In this document: positions 34,044 through 41,274 of the stretch, piece by piece
Layout: each line of letters opens with the position of its first letter
Numbering within the stretch: position 1 is the stretch's first letter
DNA from: a virus
Virus record (IMG/VR): IMGVR_UViG_3300025098_000013
Span: 62,001 to 126,000 of that record
Reading direction: 5' to 3' (one strand)
Length of the DNA: 64,000 nucleotides
Program-made: the position numbers and the translations under genes
The notes under the pieces: generated by a model
Told to the model about the DNA's origin: nothing
Databases searched by the model: none
What the model saw: the letters and a program-made list of their open reading frames with translations, nothing else

Positions 34044-34061
34044 TAGGGTTATCGTACCCTA
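34044..34061 (+). other. hairpin
   Basis: TAGGGT, six-base loop, ACCCTA, just after the Smr gene stop. No T-run follows. Confidence 0.4.
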
Positions 34062-34116
34062 TCAGAGGACATCAGAGCTGGGAAGTGCTAGTGTAATTTC
34101 CACCAAATATTCAGAG

Positions 34117-34137
34117 ACCCCTTTATAGGGGTTTTTT
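34117..34137 (+). terminator. intrinsic terminator
   Basis: ACCCC, loop TTTATA, GGGGT, then TTTTT. It ends the long operon that finishes with the Smr gene. Confidence 0.75.
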
Positions 34138-34449
34138 ATGCCTATAAGGGTAATGATTACTCTTGTGGTCCGTACAAGGGTAAAATAACTACACATTTAC
34201 CCCCACTTTCCCCCACTTTACCACATTTTCTATCAGTCACTTAACAAAATGTGTAGTTTTTAAACAATGTGTTAGATTTATAACAAAATGTAAGGATAGT
34301 AACACATACCCCTCTCAGCCCTCAATCATTCATTTTTACCACAATTAACACAAACACACTTTCAGAAAAGGATACTATTACTTAACTACCACAAATTAGA
34401 CTGGTATTATGTGTCTTTCGCGCGAGCAAGCAAAATTTCTGACAGGAAA

Positions 34450-34477
34450 GTTATTAACAGCCCTTTGTGGATAACTT
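34450..34477 (+). repeat. composite repeat copy 1: GTTATTAACA-N6-TGTGGATAACTT
   Basis: GTTATTAACA at 34450-34459, six bases, TGTGGATAACTT at 34466-34477. TGTGGATAA is the complement of the DnaA box TTATCCACA. The identical arrangement occurs again at 34611. Confidence 0.7.
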
Positions 34478-34532
34478 TTTAGGGGTAAAATGTGGGTAGT
34501 CCGAGCCACCAAGCCTGAATATTGACCATATA

Positions 34533-34546
34533 TTAACATTTGTTAA
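34533..34546 (+). repeat. TTAACATTTGTTAA palindrome, copy 1
   Basis: A near-perfect palindrome of two TTAACA half-sites. Its exact reverse complement lies at 34709-34722. Confidence 0.6.
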
Positions 34547-34610
34547 TAGACTTACAATGGTTAGCCGCGACTTACAAATGAAACAAAGTGTTACAATTGT
34601 AACTATTAAA

Positions 34611-34638
34611 GTTATTAACAATGGGATGTGGATAACTT
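34611..34638 (+). repeat. composite repeat copy 2: GTTATTAACA-N6-TGTGGATAACTT
   Basis: Same two blocks with the same six-base gap, 161 bases after copy 1; the gap sequence differs, so the blocks are the conserved part. Confidence 0.7.
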
Positions 34639-34708
34639 AATGGCTAAATATTTGGCAATGTGGGTTATTTTTCGTATCTTAGTGGGGGGGTATATATAAA
34701 AAAAATAG

Positions 34709-34722
34709 TTAACAAATGTTAA
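34709..34722 (-). repeat. TTAACATTTGTTAA palindrome, copy 2 (inverted)
   Basis: Reads TTAACAAATGTTAA on the + strand. The TTAACA half-site is the same hexamer found in pairs upstream of eleven promoters. Confidence 0.6.
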
Positions 34723-34791
34723 TTCCTCTCAACCCTAGTGTTTACAGGGGTTAACGAATGATTTAGAATCGTTCTATATAAGGTGAATGGC

Positions 34792-34822
34792 TTGGATATT
34801 AAAGAATATTGTTGTATCTTAG
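34792..34822 (+). promoter_or_regulatory. Bacteroidota-type promoter
   Basis: TTG at 34792-34794, 20-base spacer, TATCTTAG at 34815-34822, four bases before ATG 34827. Confidence 0.7.
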
Positions 34823-34826
34823 TAGT

Positions 34827-35009
34827 ATGTTAAAAGATATAAAGGTTAAATACAATTCAAGATTAAAGAGTGTTTCATTTACTAAGGAGTCATCTATCAC
34901 TGATGAGGAGTTAGAGACGTGTATGGGGTATCTTTATTGGAGGTTTCGTAAAGAAGCTAATGATAGTGAGTTCTCTGATGATGGTAAAAAGCTAATATTA
35001 AAGATGTAA
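34827..35009 (+). CDS. hypothetical protein (60 aa)
   Basis: MLKDIKVKYNSRLKSVSFT, then an acidic helical part. Start 34827 is used because the upstream in-frame ATG (34809) lies in the promoter. Its own ATG is only four bases after the -7 box, implying a very short or absent leader. Confidence 0.5.
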   Translation: MLKDIKVKYNSRLKSVSFTKESSITDEELETCMGYLYWRFRKEANDSEFSDDGKKLILKM

Positions 35010-35020
35010 TTGTTAATAAC

Positions 35021-35076
35021 TTAACGATTTCTTAACATATACAATTTGGCAATCCCAAACTTTATCACTATATTAG
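35021..35076 (+). promoter_or_regulatory. composite promoter P5
   Basis: TTAACG at 35021 and TTAACA at 35032, seven bases, TTTG at 35045-35048, 20-base spacer, TATATTAG at 35069-35076. It drives 35110. Confidence 0.8.
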
Positions 35077-35109
35077 TAGTGTAAGAGTGAGAGAGTTAAA
35101 AGATATAAG

Positions 35110-35271
35110 ATGATATTACGAGGATTAATGATGTGTCAGATAGTTGATGGGAGTGGAATCCCAGTTAATAATGTAATCTATGAGGATTACGAAAAGGCTA
35201 AAGAGCATTGTAATAACTTGATGGAGAACTACACCGAGTACTACGGAGTAAGAATACTAACCATTAAGTAA
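35110..35271 (+). CDS. hypothetical protein (53 aa)
   Basis: MILRGLMMCQIVDGSGIPV; a second ATG ATG pair lies seven codons in. First gene after composite promoter P5. Not recognised. Confidence 0.45.
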   Translation: MILRGLMMCQIVDGSGIPVNNVIYEDYEKAKEHCNNLMENYTEYYGVRILTIK

Positions 35272-35276
35272 GGTAT

Positions 35277-35372
35277 ATGGATGTACAAGAGCAAGTTTAT
35301 TGGTGTGACCTATGTGAGTGTTACTCAACCATATCAGAAGATAACCCGTGGGGTACTTGTTTGTGTTCGTGA
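35277..35372 (+). CDS. possible Cys-rich micro-protein (31 aa)
   Basis: MDVQEQVYWCDLCECYSTI followed by CLC: a CxxC...CxC arrangement that could bind zinc. Five bases after the previous stop. Very short. Confidence 0.35.
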   Translation: MDVQEQVYWCDLCECYSTISEDNPWGTCLCS

Positions 35373-35414
35373 AATAAAAGTGAAGTAAAATAATAATAGC
35401 TAAATATATAGTAT

Positions 35415-35618
35415 ATGAGAAGAGAGTATAGTAATGGGTATATACCCAAGATAGAGTATTGGAATGGTAAACTACAATATGCCATTAGTCAAAACAATTG
35501 GGTAGAGGTAGAGTATTGTATGAAGAAGATGAACCACTTCGTTTCTCGTCAGTATGTAATAGAGAACCAACAACCCTTCACCCCAGGCGTGAATGGCGCT
35601 CCCACCTTTCAGTTATAA
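35415..35618 (+). CDS. hypothetical protein (67 aa), paralogue of 36485
   Basis: MRREYSNGYIPKIEYWNGK. The block GYIPKIEYW...MKKMNHFVSRQYV recurs in the gene at 36485 (GYIPKIKYW...LSKMNYFQNRHYE). Both genes share the sequence before the ATG and a 38-base repeat after the stop, so a whole module was duplicated. Confidence 0.55.
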   Translation: MRREYSNGYIPKIEYWNGKLQYAISQNNWVEVEYCMKKMNHFVSRQYVIENQQPFTPGVNGAPTFQL

Positions 35619-35645
35619 AGAGAAGAGACCTCTAATTAAGTTAAT

Positions 35646-35683
35646 CTAAGCCGTTCCACCCCCGTAAACCATTATAGGTGATG
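35646..35683 (+). repeat. 38-base direct repeat, copy 1
   Basis: Begins CTAAGCCGTTCCACCCCCGT and ends TATAGGTGATG; identical to 36657-36694. Located 27 bases after the stop of the 35415 gene. Confidence 0.85.
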
Positions 35684-35739
35684 TATGGAGATGTACCAAG
35701 TAAGGTGGACTGGTTAAAACAAATACACGAGAGAAAGCT

Positions 35740-35892
35740 ATGAACAAGATGAATCAATTCCTACGCATTGCAAATGCGAGACTCAAAAAGACATACCCTA
35801 ACAAGATGCAGAGAAAGTCTTGGGCTGCTAATATGTATGCGAGATGGATAGAGCGCAAAACCTTTAATGATACAAGTAAGGGTATAAACTGA
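35740..35892 (+). CDS. hypothetical basic protein (50 aa)
   Basis: MNKMNQFLRIANARLKKTY, then PNKMQRKSWAANMYARWIE. Strongly basic and helical, so a nucleic-acid binding role is possible. Its 3' end lies in a tandem repeat. Confidence 0.45.
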   Translation: MNKMNQFLRIANARLKKTYPNKMQRKSWAANMYARWIERKTFNDTSKGIN

Positions 35893-35925
35893 CCTTTAAT
35901 GATACATTGTAAGGCTATAGCTTGA
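35860..35925 (+). repeat. imperfect tandem repeat (2 x about 33 bases)
   Basis: Two units starting ACCTTTAATGATACA and ending near TATA..TG; the first covers the end of the 35740 gene, the second the gap after it. Confidence 0.65.
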
Positions 35926-35946
35926 CACTTTTAAAACAAACGAGAA

Positions 35947-36216
35947 ATGAAAACACCAATGCAAAAACTAATTGAAGTGCTGAAAGTCCATAGAGATACG
36001 GCATTTGAAAAGGAGAAACAATACGAAGACCTTGTATTGACTGAATACTATGAAGGCAGAGCAAAGGCATTTGAAGATGCTATAAGTTTTGCGGAACTAC
36101 ACCTTGAGAAAGAGAAAGATGTGATGTGCGACTTTGCAGATGACTATCAAAGGAACTGCTTCCAAAAATCAGCAGATGACTACTTTGAGGAAACCTTTAA
36201 AAAAAAAGAGAAATGA
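35947..36216 (+). CDS. hypothetical protein (89 aa), tandem paralogue A
   Basis: MKTPMQKLIEVLKVHRDTA; coiled-coil-like, with the late segment LEKEKDVM and a FEETFKKKEK end. The family pattern (MxTPMQxLIE ... LxKEKxxM ... YxxTF) is one I recognise from Bacteroidota phages. Paralogue of the next gene. Confidence 0.6.
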   Translation: MKTPMQKLIEVLKVHRDTAFEKEKQYEDLVLTEYYEGRAKAFEDAISFAELHLEKEKDVMCDFADDYQRNCFQKSADDYFEETFKKKEK

Positions 36217-36458
36217 AAACACCAATGCAAGAGTTGATTGAGCAACTTGAAAAAGAACACAAGAGATTTTTAGAGGAAGATGATGTGCCTAATTGGTTCT
36301 ACAAAAACGGAATAAAACAAGCAATCAAATACGCTGAATCAATGCTTGATAAAGAGAAAGAGGTGATGGAGTCTGCTTGGCAAGATGGTATGTATGAATG
36401 TGACGGAGACGGAACATTTGAAGATTTCTACAAAACCTTTAACACCAAAGAGAAATAA
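36213..36458 (+). CDS. hypothetical protein (81 aa), tandem paralogue B
   Basis: MKTPMQELIEQLEKEHKRF and LDKEKEVM, DFYKTFNTKEK. ATGA overlap with paralogue A. Confidence 0.6.
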   Translation: MKTPMQELIEQLEKEHKRFLEEDDVPNWFYKNGIKQAIKYAESMLDKEKEVMESAWQDGMYECDGDGTFEDFYKTFNTKEK

Positions 36459-36484
36459 AATAATAATTGCTAAATAAGTAGTAT

Positions 36485-36652
36485 ATGAAGTATACACAAG
36501 GGTATATCCCAAAAATTAAGTACTGGTACGGAGTACTAAAGACAGCCGAAGGAGCAACGGCTATGAATCATGCTCTGAGTAAGATGAACTACTTCCAAAA
36601 TAGACACTATGAAGTGTATGGGGAGTGGATATCAGTAGATGACCTTATCTAA
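36485..36652 (+). CDS. hypothetical protein (55 aa), paralogue of 35415
   Basis: MKYTQGYIPKIKYWYGVLK. Preceded by the same AATAATTGCTAAATA..TAGTATATGA leader as 35415 and followed by the second 38-base repeat. Confidence 0.55.
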   Translation: MKYTQGYIPKIKYWYGVLKTAEGATAMNHALSKMNYFQNRHYEVYGEWISVDDLI

Positions 36653-36656
36653 GGAA

Positions 36657-36694
36657 CTAAGCCGTTCCACCCCCGTAAACCATTATAGGTGATG
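36657..36694 (+). repeat. 38-base direct repeat, copy 2
   Basis: Identical to 35646-35683. Here CCACCCCC at 36667-36674 can also pair with GGGGGTGG at 36710-36717 in a downstream G-rich run (36709-36720). Confidence 0.85.
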
Positions 36695-36733
36695 AAAGAG
36701 ACTCGTGTGGGGGGTGGGGGCATTTTAACGTAA

Positions 36734-36761
36734 CCCTCTAGCAATCAAGCTGTTAGAAGGG
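36734..36761 (+). other. RNA hairpin in a 300-base gene-free stretch
   Basis: CCCTCTAGCA pairs with TGTTAGAAGGG (one bulge, one G-U), loop ATCAAGC. The stretch 36653-36971 otherwise holds the repeat, the G-run and the promoter at 36917; no gene is seen. Confidence 0.4.
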
Positions 36762-36916
36762 GCTGGGGTCGGTTTTCCTATCGAGCCTGGTTTTTTTGGA
36801 TGGAAAAGAAGTCCCCTCCACGCTTGGATACACCAAAGTGAGATGATATTAAAATACCTAATGTTAATATATGGGTAATACTTGTTAATAACCTGTCAAT
36901 ACTTTCAGAGATATTG

Positions 36917-36948
36917 TTTGGTTATACAAGTATATTGTTGTATATTAG
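36917..36948 (+). promoter_or_regulatory. Bacteroidota-type promoter
   Basis: TTTG at 36917-36920, 20-base spacer, TATATTAG at 36941-36948, then the usual GAGTAATAAGAGATAAGAGTT leader before ATG 36972. Confidence 0.75.
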
Positions 36949-36971
36949 TAGAGTAATAAGAGATAAGAGTT

Positions 36972-37265
36972 ATGACGTATTTAATTGACCCACAAGATTT
37001 AGTCCTTAGAGCATGGACACGTATTAAAGGTTTCAATGACATGGTTATTGGTAACGACATTGAATCACACACACTATTAGAACTAGCAACTGAGGTTTCT
37101 GAAGAGTGGACTAACGATTGGGATGAAGACCAAGGGTTTGGTTCTTCTGATGGGACGTATATGTTAAAGGAGTTTATTGATTCCGTGATAGGGCTGGTTC
37201 ATTGGAAGAATCATAAGAAAGAGTATTCTACTAAGTTCAACCCGATGTTAGAGGTTGTTAAATAA
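36972..37265 (+). CDS. hypothetical protein (97 aa)
   Basis: MTYLIDPQDLVLRAWTRIK, acidic. AGAGTTATG start after a clear promoter. Not recognised. Confidence 0.6.
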   Translation: MTYLIDPQDLVLRAWTRIKGFNDMVIGNDIESHTLLELATEVSEEWTNDWDEDQGFGSSDGTYMLKEFIDSVIGLVHWKNHKKEYSTKFNPMLEVVK

Positions 37266-37274
37266 TTTTGGATT

Positions 37275-37433
37275 ATGAAGTATTGGAAGTATTATAAGGT
37301 GCCTGTGTTTTTTTCGTGGTTGTTCAGAGTTAGAATGGAACGATTGGGTTGGAAGGTTACCAAGGTCTCAGGCGTTATACTATTAACCTATCGTGTGTCT
37401 ACATATGATAGAGAGTTATATATGGGGTTATGA
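37275..37433 (+). CDS. hypothetical protein (52 aa)
   Basis: MKYWKYYKVPVFFSWLFRV, basic and aromatic-rich, possibly membrane-associated. Nine bases after the previous stop. Confidence 0.4.
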   Translation: MKYWKYYKVPVFFSWLFRVRMERLGWKVTKVSGVILLTYRVSTYDRELYMGL

Positions 37434-37492
37434 TAAGAAATAACGATAATCTTTACATAGTAAAGGAGATGTGATAAGAAAATGGAAAGTTT

Positions 37493-37729
37493 ATGACTGA
37501 TAAACAATGGTCAGCTTTAATAAGGATGACAAGGGGTGGGATACATTCAGTAGAAGCTTCCCTTGGAAAGATAACCTTGATTAAAAAGGATGATGGGTTT
37601 GACTTAGAGTATCCTTCCCATAGTGTATCTTTGTATAGGGATGTTGATATACCTTCTACTGATGGTTATTATCTTCATTATATGTATAATGATTTATTTA
37701 ATAAAGTATTTGACCACTCTTGTATATAG
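37493..37729 (+). CDS. hypothetical protein (78 aa), paralogue of 37852
   Basis: MTDKQWSALIRMTRGGIHS. The WSALIRM block is shared with the gene at 37852, which indicates duplication. Beta-rich remainder. Not recognised. Confidence 0.5.
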   Translation: MTDKQWSALIRMTRGGIHSVEASLGKITLIKKDDGFDLEYPSHSVSLYRDVDIPSTDGYYLHYMYNDLFNKVFDHSCI

Positions 37730-37780
37730 TAGTATTTAGCTGATTTAATTTTATATCACTTTATTTAACACCAAAGACAG

Positions 37781-37855
37781 ATGAAAGAGTTAATAATAAT
37801 TACTTTGATTGTAAGTATGATGTTTATGTACCTCACTAATAAAGAAAAGAAATGA
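37781..37855 (+). CDS. possible membrane micro-protein (24 aa)
   Basis: MKELIIITLIVSMMFMYLT, a single hydrophobic segment with a charged end; ATGA overlap with the next gene supports translation. Confidence 0.35.
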   Translation: MKELIIITLIVSMMFMYLTNKEKK

Positions 37856-38115
37856 CCTCACAAGAATGGAGTGCGTTAATTAGGATGGCAACATCCACAT
37901 CCACAAATAGTTATAGTGGCCATTACAAGGGGATTCCTATTGAGGTAACGGCCAACACTATGTTGACACGAGTACGGCTAAATACTAACCACGACAATAT
38001 TGTCCAACCTATGAGCTTTACGAAAGATGGACCATTATTACCTTTGTATAGAAAGGTGTTTAAGGAATTGTATAGAGTATGGTATGATGTTAAGGTAGAT
38101 AATTTACCATTTTAA
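37852..38115 (+). CDS. hypothetical protein (87 aa), paralogue of 37493
   Basis: MTSQEWSALIRMATSTSTN, then a beta-rich part ending with a helix (LYRKVFKELYRVWYD). Not recognised. Confidence 0.5.
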   Translation: MTSQEWSALIRMATSTSTNSYSGHYKGIPIEVTANTMLTRVRLNTNHDNIVQPMSFTKDGPLLPLYRKVFKELYRVWYDVKVDNLPF

Positions 38116-38119
38116 AGTT

Positions 38120-38194
38120 ATGAAAAGAATTAAAAAGTTATTAGTTGAGTATTGGAACCTATTGTTAGATGGGTATAGAGCAAATAAGCGATAG
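38120..38194 (+). CDS. possible micro-protein (24 aa)
   Basis: MKRIKKLLVEYWNLLLDGY, a basic amphipathic helix; AAAGTTATG context, four bases after the previous stop. Doubtful because of its size. Confidence 0.3.
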   Translation: MKRIKKLLVEYWNLLLDGYRANKR

Positions 38195-38231
38195 GGCAAT
38201 AAATGAAAATTTATTTTAAACACACGTTGTT

Positions 38232-38453
38232 ATGATTTTTAGGAGTGGGAAATACCAAGGTTACTCGGTAGACGAAGTTAGACGAATTGCCCCATGGTAT
38301 ATAAGGTGGGTTCAAGAGAATCGTCCTGAGATGTTACGTGAACGGACTCCTCGTAAAAAGACTACCACCAAAGTTATTGAAGACGAACACCACGACCATC
38401 CCGGCCGAGTTATCCAACCACTAATACCGGCATCGTGGGACGAGGCATTCTAA
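38232..38453 (+). CDS. GKYxG-motif protein (DUF3820-like)
   Basis: FRSGKYQGYSVDEVRRIAPWY then IRWVQENRPEML matches the GKYxG ... P.YIxW module seen in DUF3820 and at the ends of some exonuclease X-like proteins. The C-terminal half is charged and His-rich. Role unknown, possibly DNA-related. Confidence 0.55.
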   Translation: MIFRSGKYQGYSVDEVRRIAPWYIRWVQENRPEMLRERTPRKKTTTKVIEDEHHDHPGRVIQPLIPASWDEAF

Positions 38454-38461
38454 TATACGTT

Positions 38462-38578
38462 ATGGATAACATCCTTCGTGGGTTAACTATAATAATGGAA
38501 CTTACGTTATTTGGTTATAGTAGTATTCATCTAATATCCAATCTGAGAAAGTATATAAAACGTAAACGAAATAACTGA
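38462..38578 (+). CDS. small protein with hydrophobic segment (38 aa)
   Basis: MDNILRGLTIIMELTLFGY with a very basic C-terminus (RKYIKRKRNN). Short. Confidence 0.35.
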   Translation: MDNILRGLTIIMELTLFGYSSIHLISNLRKYIKRKRNN

Positions 38579-38622
38579 ACAAAGTTTTGGTTAGAAACTG
38601 AGGGTATCTTTAAATCACATTA

Positions 38623-38630
38623 TATTTATA
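38623..38630 (+). promoter_or_regulatory. TATTTATA motif, candidate late promoter
   Basis: TATATTTATATAT directly before the GTG start at 38634. The very short distance makes it a weak case. Confidence 0.2.
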
Positions 38631-38633
38631 TAT

Positions 38634-39161
38634 GTGAAACGATTACTATACATAACTCTACTTGTGTTGTGTATTCCCTTCTCTATGAAATCTCAAAGTT
38701 ATGTCAATCCAATCAAATCAATCGAACACGGGGTTTACACCGACCATAACTTCACATACCCATACACACAAGTGGGTATGGCACTACGTAGTGGGTTATA
38801 CTTTGAGTTAGGTATGTTAGACCTACCTACTGAAATTGATATTGGTTTTAATCAAACTATCCAACAACGAGCTGGTAGACTGGCTTGGATGATAAACAAT
38901 ATGGAAGAGCCAGTTGGATATAAAGGAAAACCTCGATATAAAGAATTTTACTATTCAGTTGGGTACGTTGGTCAATTCAAACGTTATAGAGGTGTTATAC
39001 AATATGGATATTCAAACGAAGACTCTATGATTAAGATGTCAAATTATTATAGAGCAATAGATTCATCTCCTGGCCATCTCGATATTGGAGTACACTTACA
39101 ATATGGAATGAGACGTAGGTTTTTATTTATTGGGTACTCTTGGGGAATTCACCTCAACTAA
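38634..39161 (+). CDS. exported protein, possible small outer-membrane barrel
   Basis: A 175-residue protein with a signal peptide (LLYITLLVLCIPFSMKSQ) and alternating strands (GMALRSGLYFELGML, YYSVGYVGQFKRYRGVIQYGY, FLFIGYSWGIHL). It ends in the manner of beta-barrels. GTG start. Family not recognised. Confidence 0.5.
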   Translation: MKRLLYITLLVLCIPFSMKSQSYVNPIKSIEHGVYTDHNFTYPYTQVGMALRSGLYFELGMLDLPTEIDIGFNQTIQQRAGRLAWMINNMEEPVGYKGKPRYKEFYYSVGYVGQFKRYRGVIQYGYSNEDSMIKMSNYYRAIDSSPGHLDIGVHLQYGMRRRFLFIGYSWGIHLN

Positions 39162-39165
39162 ACAT

Positions 39166-39221
39166 TTAACAATTTCTTAACATACATCGTTTGGTAAATC
39201 CGACATTTATCCTTATATTTA
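39166..39221 (+). promoter_or_regulatory. composite promoter P6
   Basis: TTAACA at 39166 and 39177, seven bases, TTTG at 39190-39193, 20-base spacer, TATATTTA at 39214-39221. It drives 39241. Confidence 0.85.
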
Positions 39222-39240
39222 CTATGTAATAATGAGAGAG

Positions 39241-39537
39241 ATGATGAAAGATAGTTTTAAGTCAGTTACCGAAATGGCAAAGAGTGACATTTCAAAATAT
39301 ATAGGTGAGTTGAAGAAAGATGAATCTACTGAGTTTAAGAACAACAAACATCTTCATAGGATTGGTCGTAAGTTTTCAAGTGGGAAATACAACTCACCAC
39401 AATACGGACCAAACGATTGTTTTTTAGTTGGCGATACAATTTATCACGAGTCATATATCTACTCGACTGAAATGTTGTTCTCAAAAGAAACAAAGTGGTT
39501 AAACAAACAATTAGGAATTCACTCGGTAAATAAATAA
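39241..39537 (+). CDS. hypothetical protein (98 aa)
   Basis: MMKDSFKSVTEMAKSDISK. Start 39241 or 39244 is set by the leader pattern ATGAGAGAGATG; 39232 is part of the leader. Contains NSPQYGPNDCFLVGD. Not recognised. Confidence 0.55.
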   Translation: MMKDSFKSVTEMAKSDISKYIGELKKDESTEFKNNKHLHRIGRKFSSGKYNSPQYGPNDCFLVGDTIYHESYIYSTEMLFSKETKWLNKQLGIHSVNK

Positions 39538-39540
39538 GTT

Positions 39541-39885
39541 ATGTCAGTATTTAAAAACACCAAACCAGTAAACTCGATTGAAGAGTTTGAGAATCAGTTA
39601 GTTAATCAATTGACTGCCCATTATAAGGGTTGGTTTAAAAGTTATAATCCCACTTCGACTCCCGAAGTCAAAATCAACAAGGGGTCTAAGTTCTACAAGA
39701 TTATCGTAGGAACTTCGGTATGGGGGTTCATCGCAAGAATCCCATTCGTTCACAAGGGTATCCAACTGAAGAAGGGTGACTTGATGAAACCTGCCGGTTG
39801 GTCGGCTGCTGCTAAACATTCTCGTGGTAATGTAATTGAAGGAACTGCAATGTACGGACCATATGGACCTATGTACCTAAAATAA
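39541..39885 (+). CDS. hypothetical protein (114 aa)
   Basis: MSVFKNTKPVNSIEEFENQ, then a beta-rich part with VGTSVWGFIARIPF and GDLMKPAGWSAAAKHSRGN. TAAGTTATG start. Similar layouts occur in other T4-like marine phages; function unknown. Confidence 0.55.
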   Translation: MSVFKNTKPVNSIEEFENQLVNQLTAHYKGWFKSYNPTSTPEVKINKGSKFYKIIVGTSVWGFIARIPFVHKGIQLKKGDLMKPAGWSAAAKHSRGNVIEGTAMYGPYGPMYLK

Positions 39886-39891
39886 AAAGTT

Positions 39892-40071
39892 ATGAACAAA
39901 TTAAAAAAGAAATTGTTAACAAAGTGGTTTATGGAATGGGTAAAGACTGAGACTGATGTCGAGACTCTACAAGCTACTACTATGTTTATTAGAAATCGTA
40001 AAGTAGAATTGGTAGGTGAGGAGAAACCACCGATTGGATTCCGTAGAAATAATTTGGAAATGTCAAAATAA
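39892..40071 (+). CDS. hypothetical protein (59 aa)
   Basis: MNKLKKKLLTKWFMEWVKT, basic at the N-terminus. Its 3' end contains the promoter of thyA. Confidence 0.45.
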   Translation: MNKLKKKLLTKWFMEWVKTETDVETLQATTMFIRNRKVELVGEEKPPIGFRRNNLEMSK

Positions 40072-40084
40072 TTTTGTATATTGT
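40053..40084 (+). promoter_or_regulatory. Bacteroidota-type promoter of thyA
   Basis: TTTG at 40053-40056, 20-base spacer, TATATTGT at 40077-40084. It drives thymidylate synthase. Confidence 0.7.
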
Positions 40085-40115
40085 AACAAGCTTTAACACT
40101 AAATACAATAACTAA

Positions 40116-40997
40116 ATGAGTATAGACACTACTTATAAAAACCTTTTGGTTGATATCATGTATGATGGTATCGAACGTGATGATAGAACTGGTACTGGTA
40201 CTATATCTATATTTGGTGAACAAATTAGATATTGTATGTGTAATGGATTTCCATTACTTACCACAAAGAAGATGGCTATCAAAACTATGATGACCGAATT
40301 GAAGTGGTTCTTAAAAGGAGATACCAACATCAAGTACCTTGTTGACAACGGATGTAACATTTGGAATGGTGATGCTTATAAGAATTATAGAAATAAGTTT
40401 GAACCAACCCCATATCAATTTACTCCAGATACAATGGAAGAATTCATCAACAAAATCAAAACTGATGCTGAATTTGCAAATGAGAATGGTGAGTTAGGTC
40501 CTATCTATGGAAAGCAATGGAGAGATTGGAATGGTAAAGACCAAATCCAAAATCTAATCAACGACCTTAAAACAAATCCTAATAGCAGACGACTAATGGT
40601 ATCTGCTTGGAACGTAGGTGAGTTGGATGATGTGGTTCTACCACCTTGTCATTATGGATTCCAATGTTATGTATCAGAAGGTAAACTATCACTAATGTGG
40701 AATCAGAGAAGTGTGGATACATTCCTTGGTCTACCATTCAACATTGCATCATATGGTACATTACTCCTACTACTATGTGAGGAGACTGGATACAAGCCAG
40801 GTGATTTGATTGGTAATCTTGGGGATGTACATTTATATAAAAATCATATAGATGCCGCTAAGACTTTAATTCAAAGAGATGATATGAGTATACCAAAGTT
40901 AAAGTTGAGTAATGTAGATATTCTAAATGGTGAGTTCGATTATGAAGTTATCGGATATGAATCACATCCACCTATTAAAGCTCCATTAAGTAATTAA
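40116..40997 (+). CDS. thyA: thymidylate synthase
   Basis: A 293-residue ThyA, methylating dUMP to dTMP with methylene-tetrahydrofolate. Visible are DRTGTGTISIFGEQIRY (phosphate-binding Arg), ELKWFLKGDTNIKYL, GPIYGKQWRDW, the nucleophile Cys in LPPCHYGFQCYV, WNQRSVDTFLGLPFNIASY and GDVHLYKNHIDAA. Length lies between the E. coli (264) and larger forms. It supports dTTP supply for replication of this AT-rich genome. Confidence 0.95.
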   Translation: MSIDTTYKNLLVDIMYDGIERDDRTGTGTISIFGEQIRYCMCNGFPLLTTKKMAIKTMMTELKWFLKGDTNIKYLVDNGCNIWNGDAYKNYRNKFEPTPYQFTPDTMEEFINKIKTDAEFANENGELGPIYGKQWRDWNGKDQIQNLINDLKTNPNSRRLMVSAWNVGELDDVVLPPCHYGFQCYVSEGKLSLMWNQRSVDTFLGLPFNIASYGTLLLLLCEETGYKPGDLIGNLGDVHLYKNHIDAAKTLIQRDDMSIPKLKLSNVDILNGEFDYEVIGYESHPPIKAPLSN

Positions 40998-41008
40998 GTA
41001 AAATAGAT

Positions 41009-41167
41009 ATGACACACGAACAAGAAATTGAAGAAATCTTAATCGAGGCCCACGCTCATGGTATGAGGGATGAGGTAATGGAATGGGCTAAAAAGGAAAT
41101 GGAAGCGAATCATAAATTAAGTAGAGTTGATGCATACCATCAAGGATACTTAGAATTTTGTAAATAA
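41009..41167 (+). CDS. hypothetical protein (52 aa)
   Basis: MTHEQEIEEILIEAHAHGM, helical, of a type common in T4-like phages (xAxxHGMRDEV...AKKEM). Eleven bases after thyA. Confidence 0.5.
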   Translation: MTHEQEIEEILIEAHAHGMRDEVMEWAKKEMEANHKLSRVDAYHQGYLEFCK

Positions 41168-41168
41168 G

Positions 41169-41264
41169 ATGTTAGAATACGCAATATTTATCCCGATGAT
41201 TACAATTGGTTTGATAGGAGGATATCAAATGTATTTAGATTATAAAGATAGTTGTAATAACTAA
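41169..41264 (+). CDS. small membrane protein (31 aa)
   Basis: MLEYAIFIPMITIGLIGGY, one membrane segment with a polar tail, one base after the previous stop. Confidence 0.4.
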   Translation: MLEYAIFIPMITIGLIGGYQMYLDYKDSCNN

Positions 41265-41274
41265 AGAAACGCAA

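Larger units (their letters stand above)
34036..34826. other. 790-base non-coding region, replication-origin candidate
   Basis: No convincing gene in any frame. It holds a hairpin at 34044-34061, a terminator at 34117-34137, C-rich runs at 34197-34230, two composite repeats with DnaA-box sequence, two oppositely oriented copies of a TTAACA palindrome and a promoter at its end. Strand composition shifts from C-rich to G-rich around 34.35-34.5 kb. Confidence 0.55.
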
